Source: Lentzea indica (GTDB lineage Bacteria; Actinomycetota; Actinomycetes; Mycobacteriales; Pseudonocardiaceae). Taken from it: DNA of 37,101 nt. The notes beneath the pieces are model-generated. The model did no database searches. It worked only from the letters and a program-made list of their open reading frames with translations, and was not told where the DNA came from. Where the stretch lies: positions 1 through 37,101 of the forward strand of contig NZ_VSRL01000070.1 in the NCBI RefSeq assembly GCF_012184385.1. Direction: 5' to 3'. Position numbers and translations under genes: made by a program. This document shows, in pieces, positions 16,095 to 24,045 of this stretch (position 1 is its first letter; each line of letters begins with the position of its first letter).

Positions 16095-17419
16095 TGGATC
16101 GCTCGCTTCGGCGTCTTCCTGTGCGCGACCAGTCGCCCGTCGTCGCCGGGGGCGATCGCGATGCCGCGCCACTGTGCCCGCTCCGGCGGCGCGAACGTCG
16201 TACCCAACTCGAACTCCCGCAGAACTGTCCGCAGCACGACGTTCATTTCCATGGTCGCGAAGGCCGCGCCGACGCAGCGACGGGTTCCACCGCCGAACGG
16301 CACCCAGGAGTAGGTGTCCGGATTGACGCCGAGAAACCGATCCGGATCGAAGGACTCGGCATGGGGGAACACGGAGTCGGCATTGTGGGTGAGGTCGATG
16401 GAGGCCATGACCGTGTGCCCCTGGGGGATCACCCAGTCGCCGAGAGCGTAGAAAGGCGCCTTGACCTTGCGGTCCACGGCGTCGATGACCGGGCGGGTGC
16501 GCTGGACCTCCAAGATCGTCGCGTGGCGGAGCTCCGAGCCGCCGGCCTCCGCTTCCCCTGCCAGTCGATAAAGGACAGTGGGATGACGGCGAATCCGCTC
16601 GAACGCCCACGCCAGCGTCGTCGCCGTCGTTTCGTGCCCGGCAGCGAGCAGAGTGAGCAGTTCGTCGGCGATGTGCTGCCGTGTCATCGGTTTGCCGTCC
16701 TCGTACCGTGCCTGCAGCAGCAGCGAGAGAACGTCCTGGCGGTCTTCCAGGCTGGGTGCGGCCAACGCCTTCTTGATCAGTGAGTCGACGATGTCGTCGA
16801 AGCGCCGGCGATACGCCCGATACCGGCCACCGGGACTCCACGCCCCCAGGTTCATCCTGAATAGGGGAATGCCGGCGATCTTCGATCCGAGTTCCACCAA
16901 CGACGGAAGGAGTTTCCGGAGCTGGTCGAACTCGGTGCCCTCGGCACCGAAGACGGTGCGCAGGATGATGTTGAGAGTGATCCGCGTCATCGACGGCATG
17001 GACGCGAACTCGACTCCGCACGGCCACGTCGCGGTTTCGCGCAGCACCTCCTCTTCCACCACGGCCTCGTAGCCCTGCAGGCGCCGGCCGTGCAGGGGAG
17101 GGACGACGAGTTTGCGGCGCCGGTGATGCTCCGTGCCGTCCAGGCTGAACAGCGAACCGGACCCGAGTACGACACCCAGGTTGAAGTCGGAAAGACCGAC
17201 GATGTCGTTTTTCGTCTGAAAGAGCTGTTTGATCAGCGTTGGCTCACTTATCACGACTGTCCGGCCGTGCAGCGGTAGGTCGAGTGTGAAAGATGGTCCG
17301 TAGGCCCGCTGCAGCTGCTGCATCATCTGCTGGCGGCGCAGGACGAAGCCCAGCCCTTGCAGGACCTTCGGCAGTCGGGGGCCGGGCGGCAGGCAGACTC
17401 TCGTGCTCTGGTGGTTCAC
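16091..17419 (-). CDS. Cytochrome P450
   Basis: A 442-aa soluble P450. The I-helix oxygen-activation motif is AGHETT (260-265), the K-helix ExxR is EVQR (304-307) and the heme loop is FGGGTRRCVG with Cys382. A Pro-rich start (LPPGPRLPKVLQGLGFV) and the overall style suggest the CYP135/138-like bacterial group related to fatty-acid or alkane hydroxylases. The GTG start at 17419 lies 16 nt from an operator-like palindrome. It is first in the five-gene operon. No ferredoxin or reductase gene is nearby, so redox partners must come from elsewhere. Confidence 0.92.
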   Translation of the reverse strand: MNHQSTRVCLPPGPRLPKVLQGLGFVLRRQQMMQQLQRAYGPSFTLDLPLHGRTVVISEPTLIKQLFQTKNDIVGLSDFNLGVVLGSGSLFSLDGTEHHRRRKLVVPPLHGRRLQGYEAVVEEEVLRETATWPCGVEFASMPSMTRITLNIILRTVFGAEGTEFDQLRKLLPSLVELGSKIAGIPLFRMNLGAWSPGGRYRAYRRRFDDIVDSLIKKALAAPSLEDRQDVLSLLLQARYEDGKPMTRQHIADELLTLLAAGHETTATTLAWAFERIRRHPTVLYRLAGEAEAGGSELRHATILEVQRTRPVIDAVDRKVKAPFYALGDWVIPQGHTVMASIDLTHNADSVFPHAESFDPDRFLGVNPDTYSWVPFGGGTRRCVGAAFATMEMNVVLRTVLREFELGTTFAPPERAQWRGIAIAPGDDGRLVAHRKTPKRAIQ

Positions 17420-17435
17420 GGCTCACTACCCTTCG

Positions 17436-17457
17436 TTTGGTACCACGGCGTACCAAA
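17436..17457. promoter_or_regulatory. Operator-like palindrome A (P450 side)
   Basis: TTTGGTAC (17436-17443) and GTACCAAA (17450-17457) are perfect inverted repeats with a 6-nt spacer, ending 16 nt before the P450 start. The same core occurs at 17504-17521. Probably a TetR-type site; the regulator is unknown. Confidence 0.7.
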
Positions 17458-17503
17458 AACAATGCTACCCGCAACGTGTCTCGACTGACAAGGTTCAAAT
17501 GAT

Positions 17504-17521
17504 TGGTACGTTGCGGTACCA
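17504..17521. promoter_or_regulatory. Operator-like palindrome B (monooxygenase side)
   Basis: TGGTAC (17504-17509) and GTACCA (17516-17521) form an inverted repeat with a 6-nt spacer, the same architecture as site A. A further perfect palindrome, CGTTGCG-G-CGCAACG, lies at 17530-17544. Together they cover the divergent promoter region. Confidence 0.65.
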
Positions 17522-17574
17522 TTGCTGTTCGTTGCGGCGCAACGGTGCCGTACCTGGGAACAGGGGTGTGTTCA

Positions 17575-19071
17575 GTGATCGAACACCGTGACGTGATCAT
17601 CGTCGGCGCCGGCCTGTCGGGCATCGGGGCGGCCTGCCACTTTCGCCGGAAGTTTCCCGCCAGGTCCCTCGCGATCCTCGAGGGACGCGCCGCCATCGGC
17701 GGCACCTGGGACCTCTTCCGGTATCCGGGTGTGCGGTCCGACTCGGACATGTTCACGCTGGGCTATTCGTTCCGGCCGTGGGAGGGAGCGGAGGCCATCG
17801 CGGATGGACCGAGCATCCTGCGCTACATCGAGGACACCGCTCGCGAGTTCGCCATCGCCGGGGACATCCGCCTGAACCACAGGGTGACCACCGCGGCATG
17901 GGACAGCGAAACGGCACTGTGGACAGTCACGGCACGCAGGACCGACGTCGGCGAGGACGTGATCCTGACGGCCCGTTTCCTGTGGGTGTGCACCGGTTAC
18001 TACCGCTATGACGAAGGCTTCACCCCGCAGTTCCCGGGAGCCGAGGACTTCGAGGGCCGCATCGTTCATCCGCAGCACTGGCCGGAGGATCTCGACCACG
18101 CAGGCAAGCGGGTGGTCGTGATCGGCAGCGGCGCGACCGCGGTGACCCTGGTGCCGTCGATGGCCACGACCGCCGGCCACGTCACGATGCTTCAACGGTC
18201 TCCGTCCTACATCGCGGCGGCACCCAGGCGGGACCGGCTCGCCGACCTCCTTCACCGCGCGTTGCCCAAGTCCCTTGCGCACAACGCGATCAGGTGGCGG
18301 AACGTGGTGCTTGATCTCGCGATGTTCCAGCTGAGCAGGCGCCGGCCGAGTCTGGTCAAAGCGCTCATGCGACGGGAGACGGCGAAGCGGCTGCCCGCCG
18401 GGTACGACGTCGCGAAGCACTTCACGCCGAACTACAACCCTTGGGATCAGCGGGTTTGCTTGGCACCTGACGGAGATCTGTTCGCCGCGATCCGCGACGG
18501 CAAGGCATCGGTCGTCACCGACGTCGTCGACACCTTCACACCGGACGGGATCCGGCTGAAGTCAGGAGACGAGATCGCGGCCGACATCGTGGTCACGGCC
18601 ACCGGTCTGAACATGCTCGCACTCGGTGAGATGGAGGTGTCCGTCGACGGCAGCTCGATCGACATCGGCTCGACGGTGTCGTACAAGGGAATGATGCTGT
18701 CCGGGGTGCCGAACTTGTTCTTGACCCTCGGCTACACCAACGCGTCCTGGACCCTCAAGGCGGATCTCATTTCCCGGTACGCGTGCCGCTTGATCGACCA
18801 CATGGACAGCAACCACCACTCGTCGGTCACGCCGCTGCCGCCCGCGGACGGCGAGCTCGCTCCCCTGATGGATCTGACCTCCGGGTACGTCCGGCGTGGC
18901 ATCGACCAGTTCCCCAAGCAGGGCATCGTCGCGTCGTGGCGCCAGCACCAGAACTACCTTCGCGATCTGCGTTTGTTCACCCGAGGTCCGTTGGACGACC
19001 ACGTCCTGTTCGCGTCTGTCGCGATAGGACAGCGTCCTTCAGTTGGTCGATCGTCCAAGACGCTGCGTTAG
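17575..19071 (+). CDS. Flavin-dependent Baeyer-Villiger-type monooxygenase
   Basis: A 498-aa FAD/NADPH enzyme. The FAD Rossmann motif is GAGLSG (11-16) and a flavin-site motif is GGTWDLFRYPGVRSDSD (42-58). The Baeyer-Villiger fingerprint F-x-G-x3-H-x3-W-P is present as FEGRIVHPQHWP (159-170). The NADPH Rossmann motif is GSGATA (184-189). The nearest known style is EthA/MymA of mycobacteria. GTG 17575 is chosen, with AGGGG upstream. It is divergent from the P450 operon and shares its operator region. It would insert oxygen into a ketone to give an ester. The last residues run across a TetR-like operator, so the C-terminal ~12 residues may not be ancestral. Confidence 0.9.
   Translation: MIEHRDVIIVGAGLSGIGAACHFRRKFPARSLAILEGRAAIGGTWDLFRYPGVRSDSDMFTLGYSFRPWEGAEAIADGPSILRYIEDTAREFAIAGDIRLNHRVTTAAWDSETALWTVTARRTDVGEDVILTARFLWVCTGYYRYDEGFTPQFPGAEDFEGRIVHPQHWPEDLDHAGKRVVVIGSGATAVTLVPSMATTAGHVTMLQRSPSYIAAAPRRDRLADLLHRALPKSLAHNAIRWRNVVLDLAMFQLSRRRPSLVKALMRRETAKRLPAGYDVAKHFTPNYNPWDQRVCLAPDGDLFAAIRDGKASVVTDVVDTFTPDGIRLKSGDEIAADIVVTATGLNMLALGEMEVSVDGSSIDIGSTVSYKGMMLSGVPNLFLTLGYTNASWTLKADLISRYACRLIDHMDSNHHSSVTPLPPADGELAPLMDLTSGYVRRGIDQFPKQGIVASWRQHQNYLRDLRLFTRGPLDDHVLFASVAIGQRPSVGRSSKTLR
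19041..19061. promoter_or_regulatory. Operator-like site related to O1/O2, inside the monooxygenase 3' end
   Basis: This 21-bp stretch matches O1/O2 (9009-9029, 9085-9105) at 18 of 21 positions, keeping the GGTCGATCG core. It lies 27 bp upstream of the ATG of the truncated TetR at 19089, the same kind of distance as O2 to its tetR (26 bp). Confidence 0.6.
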
Positions 19072-19088
19072 GGTGGGGCCGCTCGGCA

Positions 19089-19613
19089 ATGGTGGAGGCC
19101 ATGACACGCGCGATCGTCAACGAAGCTGGAATGCCGCTGGGAGTCTTCCGCTACTGCTTCAAGTCGCGCGAGGAACTCCTGCAAGAGGTGATCAAGCGCC
19201 TCACGGAAAGCAGCGTGGCCGCGGCGCGGCAGGTGTTCGCGGCGGAGGGCGATCTCGGCTCGCGCATCGGCGACAGGCTGGACGCGTTCTGGCGGGGCGT
19301 CGAGGCCAGTCCTGGCGAGTACCTGGTGGGGTACGAGCTCACCCACTACGCGTTGCGCCAGGCCGGGTTCGAAGAACTGGCTCAGCGGCAGTACGCCCAC
19401 TACCTGGAAGTTCATCGGGACCTGCTCACGGAAGTGGCCGAGAGTGCCGGTGTCCGGTGGACCGTTCCGCTGCCCGTCCTGGCCCGCTATTTGAACTCCG
19501 TCCTCGATGGGGTCGCCCTGGTCTGGCTCATCGACCGCGACAGCGAGTCCAGCCGCGAGGTGCTCCGCCTCGCGGGCCGGCACCTCGAGACCCTCGCCGA
19601 GAAAGTGGAGTAG
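19089..19613 (+). CDS. TetR-family regulator lacking the first part of its DNA-binding domain
   Basis: A 174-aa frame. MTRAIVNEAGMPLGVFRYCF followed by KSREELLQEVI is the second half of a TetR helix-turn-helix. About 27-35 residues that should precede it (helix 1 and the start of helix 2) are absent, and the upstream bases do not encode them in any frame. The ligand domain is complete (GYELTHYALRQAGFEELAQRQ and on) and resembles the TetR at 9132. ATG 19089 or ATG 19101 could start it. It may be a 5'-deleted pseudogene or a non-DNA-binding partner of the related TetR. Confidence 0.65.
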   Translation: MVEAMTRAIVNEAGMPLGVFRYCFKSREELLQEVIKRLTESSVAAARQVFAAEGDLGSRIGDRLDAFWRGVEASPGEYLVGYELTHYALRQAGFEELAQRQYAHYLEVHRDLLTEVAESAGVRWTVPLPVLARYLNSVLDGVALVWLIDRDSESSREVLRLAGRHLETLAEKVE

Positions 19614-19760
19614 AGGGTCGGCCGCTCGGGTCGGTCGACCGGTTGCTTGAGGTCCTGGCCAGATCCCCTGATTGGCCGGGCAGCAGGTATGGATCTCCTG
19701 GGGCTAGCGGCTGCGGGGCCAGCTCACAGCCTTGGGACGGACCGACGACGTCAGCGGCAG

Positions 19761-20417
19761 TCAGATGAGGCGGCTGGTGTATCCGGCTGCGACGAGCCGC
19801 TGGTAGGCGGCGTCGACTTCGTCGGGCATGTCCTGCTCGATGGCGAATCCGCGTCGGGCGTACTCGGTGATGCGCTGGGTGTCGCCGACGAGCATGTTGA
19901 TCACCCGGTCGACGTCGCCGATGCTGGCGATGTACTCGTCGAGGGGCATCGGCCGGGAAGAGCACACGACGTCGGCTTCGGGCCACACCTTGCGGCAGGT
20001 GGCGTAGGCGCGTCGCTGCTGGTAGGGCCGGGAGATCAGCATGATCGACGCGGGCTGCAGGCCCGCGTCGGCGAGGACCTTGCGGCTGTTGGTGAGGTTC
20101 TGGCTGGTGTTGGTTGCCTGGGTCTCGATGGTGATCACCTCGGCGGGCACGCCGAGGGCGATTGCGTGTTCGCGGTAGTGCACGGCTTCGCCGCGGGGGA
20201 ACCGTTCGATCGTGGTGGGTGCGTTGGCGCCGGTGAACACGATGCGCGGGAACATGCCTTGGTGGTAGAGCTCGGCGGTGTGGGTGGCGACGCCGAGGTC
20301 GTGGCTGCCCAGGCCGATGCCGACGTCGCAGCGGCGCGGCTCGTGGCCCATGTCGTGGTAGGACCACAGGGTTTCGACATCGGCTCGCAAGTCCTGGGGA
20401 AGCGCCGTGGTCGCCAT
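19761..20417 (-). CDS. YdcF/SanA (DUF218) family protein
   Basis: A 218-aa alpha/beta protein. Family features: CDVGIGLGSHDLGVATHTAELY, FPRIVFTGANAPTTIERFPRG, EVITIETQATNTSQNLTNSR and SIMLISRPYQQRRAYATCRKV. The N-terminal GxGSHD and the central E-T-x-A-x-N-T-x-x-N motif are the DUF218 signature. It lacks the transmembrane anchor of ElyC/SanA-type members, so it is probably cytosolic. Family biochemistry is poorly known; ligand binding or a hydrolase/transferase role has been proposed. It starts 11 nt after the expected stop of the XRE regulator gene and is transcribed with it, opposite the radical SAM operon. Confidence 0.85.
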   Translation of the reverse strand: MATTALPQDLRADVETLWSYHDMGHEPRRCDVGIGLGSHDLGVATHTAELYHQGMFPRIVFTGANAPTTIERFPRGEAVHYREHAIALGVPAEVITIETQATNTSQNLTNSRKVLADAGLQPASIMLISRPYQQRRAYATCRKVWPEADVVCSSRPMPLDEYIASIGDVDRVINMLVGDTQRITEYARRGFAIEQDMPDEVDAAYQRLVAAGYTSRLI

Positions 20418-20428
20418 GCCCAGGCACC

Positions 20429-21663
20429 TTACGGCTGACGGGGTCGGTGCCTCGCACCCCCATCCTGGAGGCCAGTTCGACGGCGCGGGCGGCGGGGCGG
20501 GGCAGCCTGATCATCTCCCGCACGAGGATGCGAGACAGCCGGTGATACCGGACTTGTTCGGGCGCATCGTTTTCAGCGGCGAGCAGCACCGCGAGCGCGT
20601 CGTCGATGCGGTTCCATCGGACGTAGGCGCGGGCGGTTTCGATGGCGTGGCGGACGCGTCGTTCGGTGGGGAGGCCGCGGGTTTCGATGCGGGGACCGAG
20701 GTCAATGGCGACCTGGACGTCGCCGAGCTCCATCGCGGCGGTTACCCGGTGGATTTTCACGTTCGTCGGACCGAACGCGGTCCACAGGTAGTTCGCGTCG
20801 CTGCCGAGCCGGGTCGCGGCCTCGTCGGCTTCGGCGAGGAACGTGGTGGTGTCGGTGCGGTCGTCGCGGCGTGAGGAGGCGACCACGCCCACGAGGTGCA
20901 GCATCCCGTAGACCGACAGGTACTCCGGCGTGGCGGTGCCGAGGCCGGGCTCGAGATGGTCTGCGGCCGCGCGGGTGAGCGCGACGGCTTGCTCGAACTC
21001 GCCGATGGACAGCAGAGCGTGGGCGACCGACCGGTACAGCGATCCGATCATCAGGGGGTTGCCGGTGGTGTTGGCGGCGGTCAGGCCGCGGCTCGCGGAG
21101 ATCGCCGCGAGATCGGCTTCGCCGAGCTTGGTGAGCAACGCAGCGGCCAGTTGGTGAGCGCTGGCCGCGAGTTCGTGTGCGCGGAGTCCGTCGTCGCTCG
21201 TGGTGCCGTAGTGCTGGCAGGCGGCCTGGGCATCCGTGATCAGCAAGGGCAGGCGTTCGGTGAGCCGGGCGTAGCGGGAGTTCTGGTAGTCACTCCATTG
21301 CTTGTTGAGGTCGGCGACCAGCGTGGCCAAGCGGACCGGTTCTCCTGATTGCGGTCCGGTGAGGAACTGGCGGTGGTCCATGAGCGCCGCCCGAAGCGCG
21401 GGGACGGTCCGCCGGCCCGGCTCGTCGGCCCACGCCATCAGGACCGGCTCGCCGATCAGGTCGCCGAGAGCAACGTCGAGTGCCTTGGCAAAGCGGCGCA
21501 GCACGGAGAGCCGGTCCAGTGGGAGCACATCGTGCTCGACCTTGCGCAACCAGTCCTCCGTGCGACCCACGAGTCCCGCCAGGACCAGCTGAGTCAGGCC
21601 CCGCCGCTGCCGGTAGAAGGCGACGCGTTCTCCGATCGTCATGCCGTCGGTCATTCCCCGCAT
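20429..21663 (-). CDS. XRE-family regulator with helical repeat C-terminal domain (apparent frameshift near the end)
   Basis: An N-terminal XRE domain (MTIGERVAFYRQRRGLTQLV, LAGLVGRTEDWLRKVEHD, LSVLRRFAKALDVALGDLIG) is followed by a ~300-residue helical, TPR-like region (ISASRGLTAANTTGNPLMIG, SIGEFEQAVALTRAAADHL). The frame should end near ELASRMG, but as given it has no stop and runs to 19528 across the ydcF gene out of frame. Adding one base in the C5 tract at 20457-20461 moves the frame to a TAA at 20429-20431, 11 nt before the ydcF start, a normal operon layout. So there is a real 1-base deletion or a homopolymer error. The start is uncertain: ATG 21663 is preferred; 21654, 21642 and 21720 are possible. 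Confidence 0.7.
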
Positions 21664-21887
21664 GGCGTTCACCTTCGCATCCGCGCTGATGACGACCCCA
21701 GAGAAATCCTCCCGGTTCATACCGCCGGGCGTACCTAGCGTGATCACCTGCCGCGCTCGTGCCCTGACCGGCCAGCACTGCAGTTCCACCACCTCACAGG
21801 CACTCGGCTGCTCGGGCTTGCCGTCAGTGCTGACGAGTGCGCGGCAGCCATGACCTGATTCCGCGACGACTCCCGTGGAGGATCCTG

Positions 21888-24026
21888 ATGCGTGACTCGC
21901 GTCAGTCTGGCCGTGTTCGGCTCGTCGACACGATCGCACATGTCACCGGTATTGCCCCCACCGTGGGCGCCGGGCCGTGGACGGTTCCACTCGCCCAACC
22001 CGACCGTGTCCGGGACGCGATCGCCGAGTGCGTCGAGGGCCGGACGGTCGTGGTCACCGGCACGTTGGACCGGCGACTGGTTCTGATCGAACACGAGCCC
22101 GGTGGCACGTGGACCGCGGCCGACCTGTCCGGGCAGCCCCACAGCACCCGAACATGGCCAGCCTGGGCCGCCGACCACCTGCTGATCCATGATCCGGACG
22201 AGTGGCTGTCCCAGGCGGAGATCAGCGCCGAAGGCGTGCATCGGCTGTCGCGGCCCCGGTTGTTGCTGGCCGCGCTCTACCACCCCGAGTACTTCCCGCT
22301 GCCGAGGTTCCCGCTGGCGATCTCCGACCTCGCCCGCGCCGTGCGCACCACCTTGCTCGGACAGGTCGAGCTGTTGGACATGCAGCTCGGCGCGCAGCTG
22401 CACCACATCGTCGATCGCGTTGACTCAGGACAGGTCGACATCCTCGGGATCTCCGCGACCTTCGGCCAGCACGACCTCATGACGGAGCTGCTCGACGCGG
22501 TGACCACCACGGACACCCCGCCGATGCTCGTTGCCGGGGGCAGCCTCACCGCGCGCAACGAGTCCATGCTGCTGGACCGCTACCCGAACCTGATCATCAG
22601 CCGCGGTGCGGGCGAGCCCACCATCGCCGACGTTCTGTCGCACTGGCACAAGGACCTCACCATGGACCAGGTTCGCGGTGTCGGTTACATCGGCGCACCC
22701 CGCGGCACCGGGACGATGATGATTGCGCGTCGCCGCAACGCTGTTGTGCCCAATCTCGCGCAGGCCGACATCCTCCCGGAGCTCGACCTGCTCGACCTCA
22801 CGCTCACCTGCAACGGGGTCGCACAGCTGGAATTCAGCAGGGGCTGCACCAACTTCTGCTCCTTCTGCCCACGAGGCCACAAAGGACAGTGGTTCGGCGC
22901 TGCGCCGGAGTCACTGCGCTGGATGCTGCGCGAGATCGGCGCGGTCTTCGACAGACACCCGCACCGCAGCAGGACCGTGTACCTGGTCGACGAGGAGTTC
23001 ATCGGCCGCGGCGAGGACGCGGTGCCGCGGGCGTTCGCAGCCGCCGACATGCTCGCCGAGGAGGGCCTCGCCTGGGAGACGTCCTGCCGCGTGGACCAAG
23101 TCGTACGACCCGACCGCGACGAGACCTGGCACCGGGAGCGCGCAGAGATGTGGCGCGGCCTCGTCACCCGCGGGCTGCGGCGCTGCCTGTTCGGGGTGGA
23201 GTCCGGCGTCACCTCGATCCTCAAGCGGTTCAACAAGGAGACCACCGGCGAGCAGAACGCCCTGGCGATCCGCACGCTCACCGCACTGGGCGTGCCACCC
23301 CGGTTCACCTACATCACCTTCGACCAGCTCATGACCCCTGCGGAACTGCACGCGACCCATGCGTTCCAGGGCCGCACCGACCTGCTGGTCAAGCCGCAAC
23401 TGCACCTCACCGCAGAGGAGATCGTCGAAGGCGTGCGCGATGAGCAGTGGGTCGCCGAGCACACCACCGGCCGCCCCTTCTACTACGGCATCAGCTACAT
23501 GCTCGTCGGTATGGAGTGCCTGATCGGTGCCGCCTACACCCGCCAAGCCGAGAAGGAAGGCCTCACCGGCCGGCCCGACCCGTCGATGGGCCGCGTCGAG
23601 GCCCGCTACCAGGACTGGCGCATCGGCATTCTCGCCCGCTGGGCACAGTTGTGGATCGATCGGAACTTCCCGCTCGACTACACGCTCAAGAGCCTGGAGA
23701 AGATCCTCGACGGTCCCGCCTACGAGCGCGTGCGAGAGCTGCGCCGGGTGCTCAAAGACGCGGCCTACTTGCTGTTCGGCGGCATGCTCAACGCCATGGA
23801 CGCCACCGACGTGAACGCCACGGACCGGCAGGAGCTCGACGAGGTGTGCGCCGCAGTGGTCGAGGCGATGATCCGCGAACTGCGCGGCTCGCTGGAGCCT
23901 GTCGTCACCGCCGTGTGCGATGACCTTCCACAAGAGCACCGCGCCATCCTGGCGCGCGAGCACGATCGCTGGATGCTCAACTACGAGTGGACGCTCATCA
24001 ACGCCGGCGACCCGTGTGGCACCTGA
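21888..24026 (+). CDS. B12-binding-type radical SAM protein
   Basis: A 712-aa protein. Residues ~1-150 are of unknown type. ~170-290 look like a cobalamin-binding Rossmann-like domain (VDILGISATFGQHDLMTELL, PPMLVAGGSLTARNESML, LIISRGAGEPTIADV). The radical SAM core follows, with the [4Fe-4S] motif C-x3-C-x2-C at Cys320, Cys324 and Cys327 (GCTNFCSFCPRG), then YLVDEEFIGRGEDAV and CLFGVESGVTSILKRFNKET. A long C-terminal helical part is specific to this protein. GGAGG at 21877-21881 fixes the ATG. Members of this class do methylations, rearrangements and ring contractions; the substrate is unknown. It is first of a three-gene operon with an aldo/keto reductase and a CYTH protein. Confidence 0.88.
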   Translation: MRDSRQSGRVRLVDTIAHVTGIAPTVGAGPWTVPLAQPDRVRDAIAECVEGRTVVVTGTLDRRLVLIEHEPGGTWTAADLSGQPHSTRTWPAWAADHLLIHDPDEWLSQAEISAEGVHRLSRPRLLLAALYHPEYFPLPRFPLAISDLARAVRTTLLGQVELLDMQLGAQLHHIVDRVDSGQVDILGISATFGQHDLMTELLDAVTTTDTPPMLVAGGSLTARNESMLLDRYPNLIISRGAGEPTIADVLSHWHKDLTMDQVRGVGYIGAPRGTGTMMIARRRNAVVPNLAQADILPELDLLDLTLTCNGVAQLEFSRGCTNFCSFCPRGHKGQWFGAAPESLRWMLREIGAVFDRHPHRSRTVYLVDEEFIGRGEDAVPRAFAAADMLAEEGLAWETSCRVDQVVRPDRDETWHRERAEMWRGLVTRGLRRCLFGVESGVTSILKRFNKETTGEQNALAIRTLTALGVPPRFTYITFDQLMTPAELHATHAFQGRTDLLVKPQLHLTAEEIVEGVRDEQWVAEHTTGRPFYYGISYMLVGMECLIGAAYTRQAEKEGLTGRPDPSMGRVEARYQDWRIGILARWAQLWIDRNFPLDYTLKSLEKILDGPAYERVRELRRVLKDAAYLLFGGMLNAMDATDVNATDRQELDEVCAAVVEAMIRELRGSLEPVVTAVCDDLPQEHRAILAREHDRWMLNYEWTLINAGDPCGT

Positions 24027-24045
24027 CAAAGGGAGAGGTTGCACT

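Noticed and set aside
16095-17027. N-terminal extension of the alpha/beta hydrolase frame
   Set aside because: The extension overlaps the P450 gene in another frame, and a GTGA start-stop overlap at 16091-16094 gives a normal operon start.
11589-19071. Naming the oxidation cluster mymA and its ligase fadD13
   Set aside because: Families overlap with the mycobacterial mymA operon, but gene order differs, a P450 and MFS are added and VirS is absent, so orthology is not supported.
19632-19641. CGGTCGACCG palindrome after the truncated tetR
   Set aside because: Only 10 bp and lacking the GATCG centre of O1/O2; such short palindromes are common in GC-rich DNA.
19528-20428. Continuation of the XRE regulator frame across ydcF
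   Set aside because: Pro/Arg/His-rich, out of frame with an intact YdcF gene. One base at the C5 tract restores a stop, so the extension is not treated as protein.
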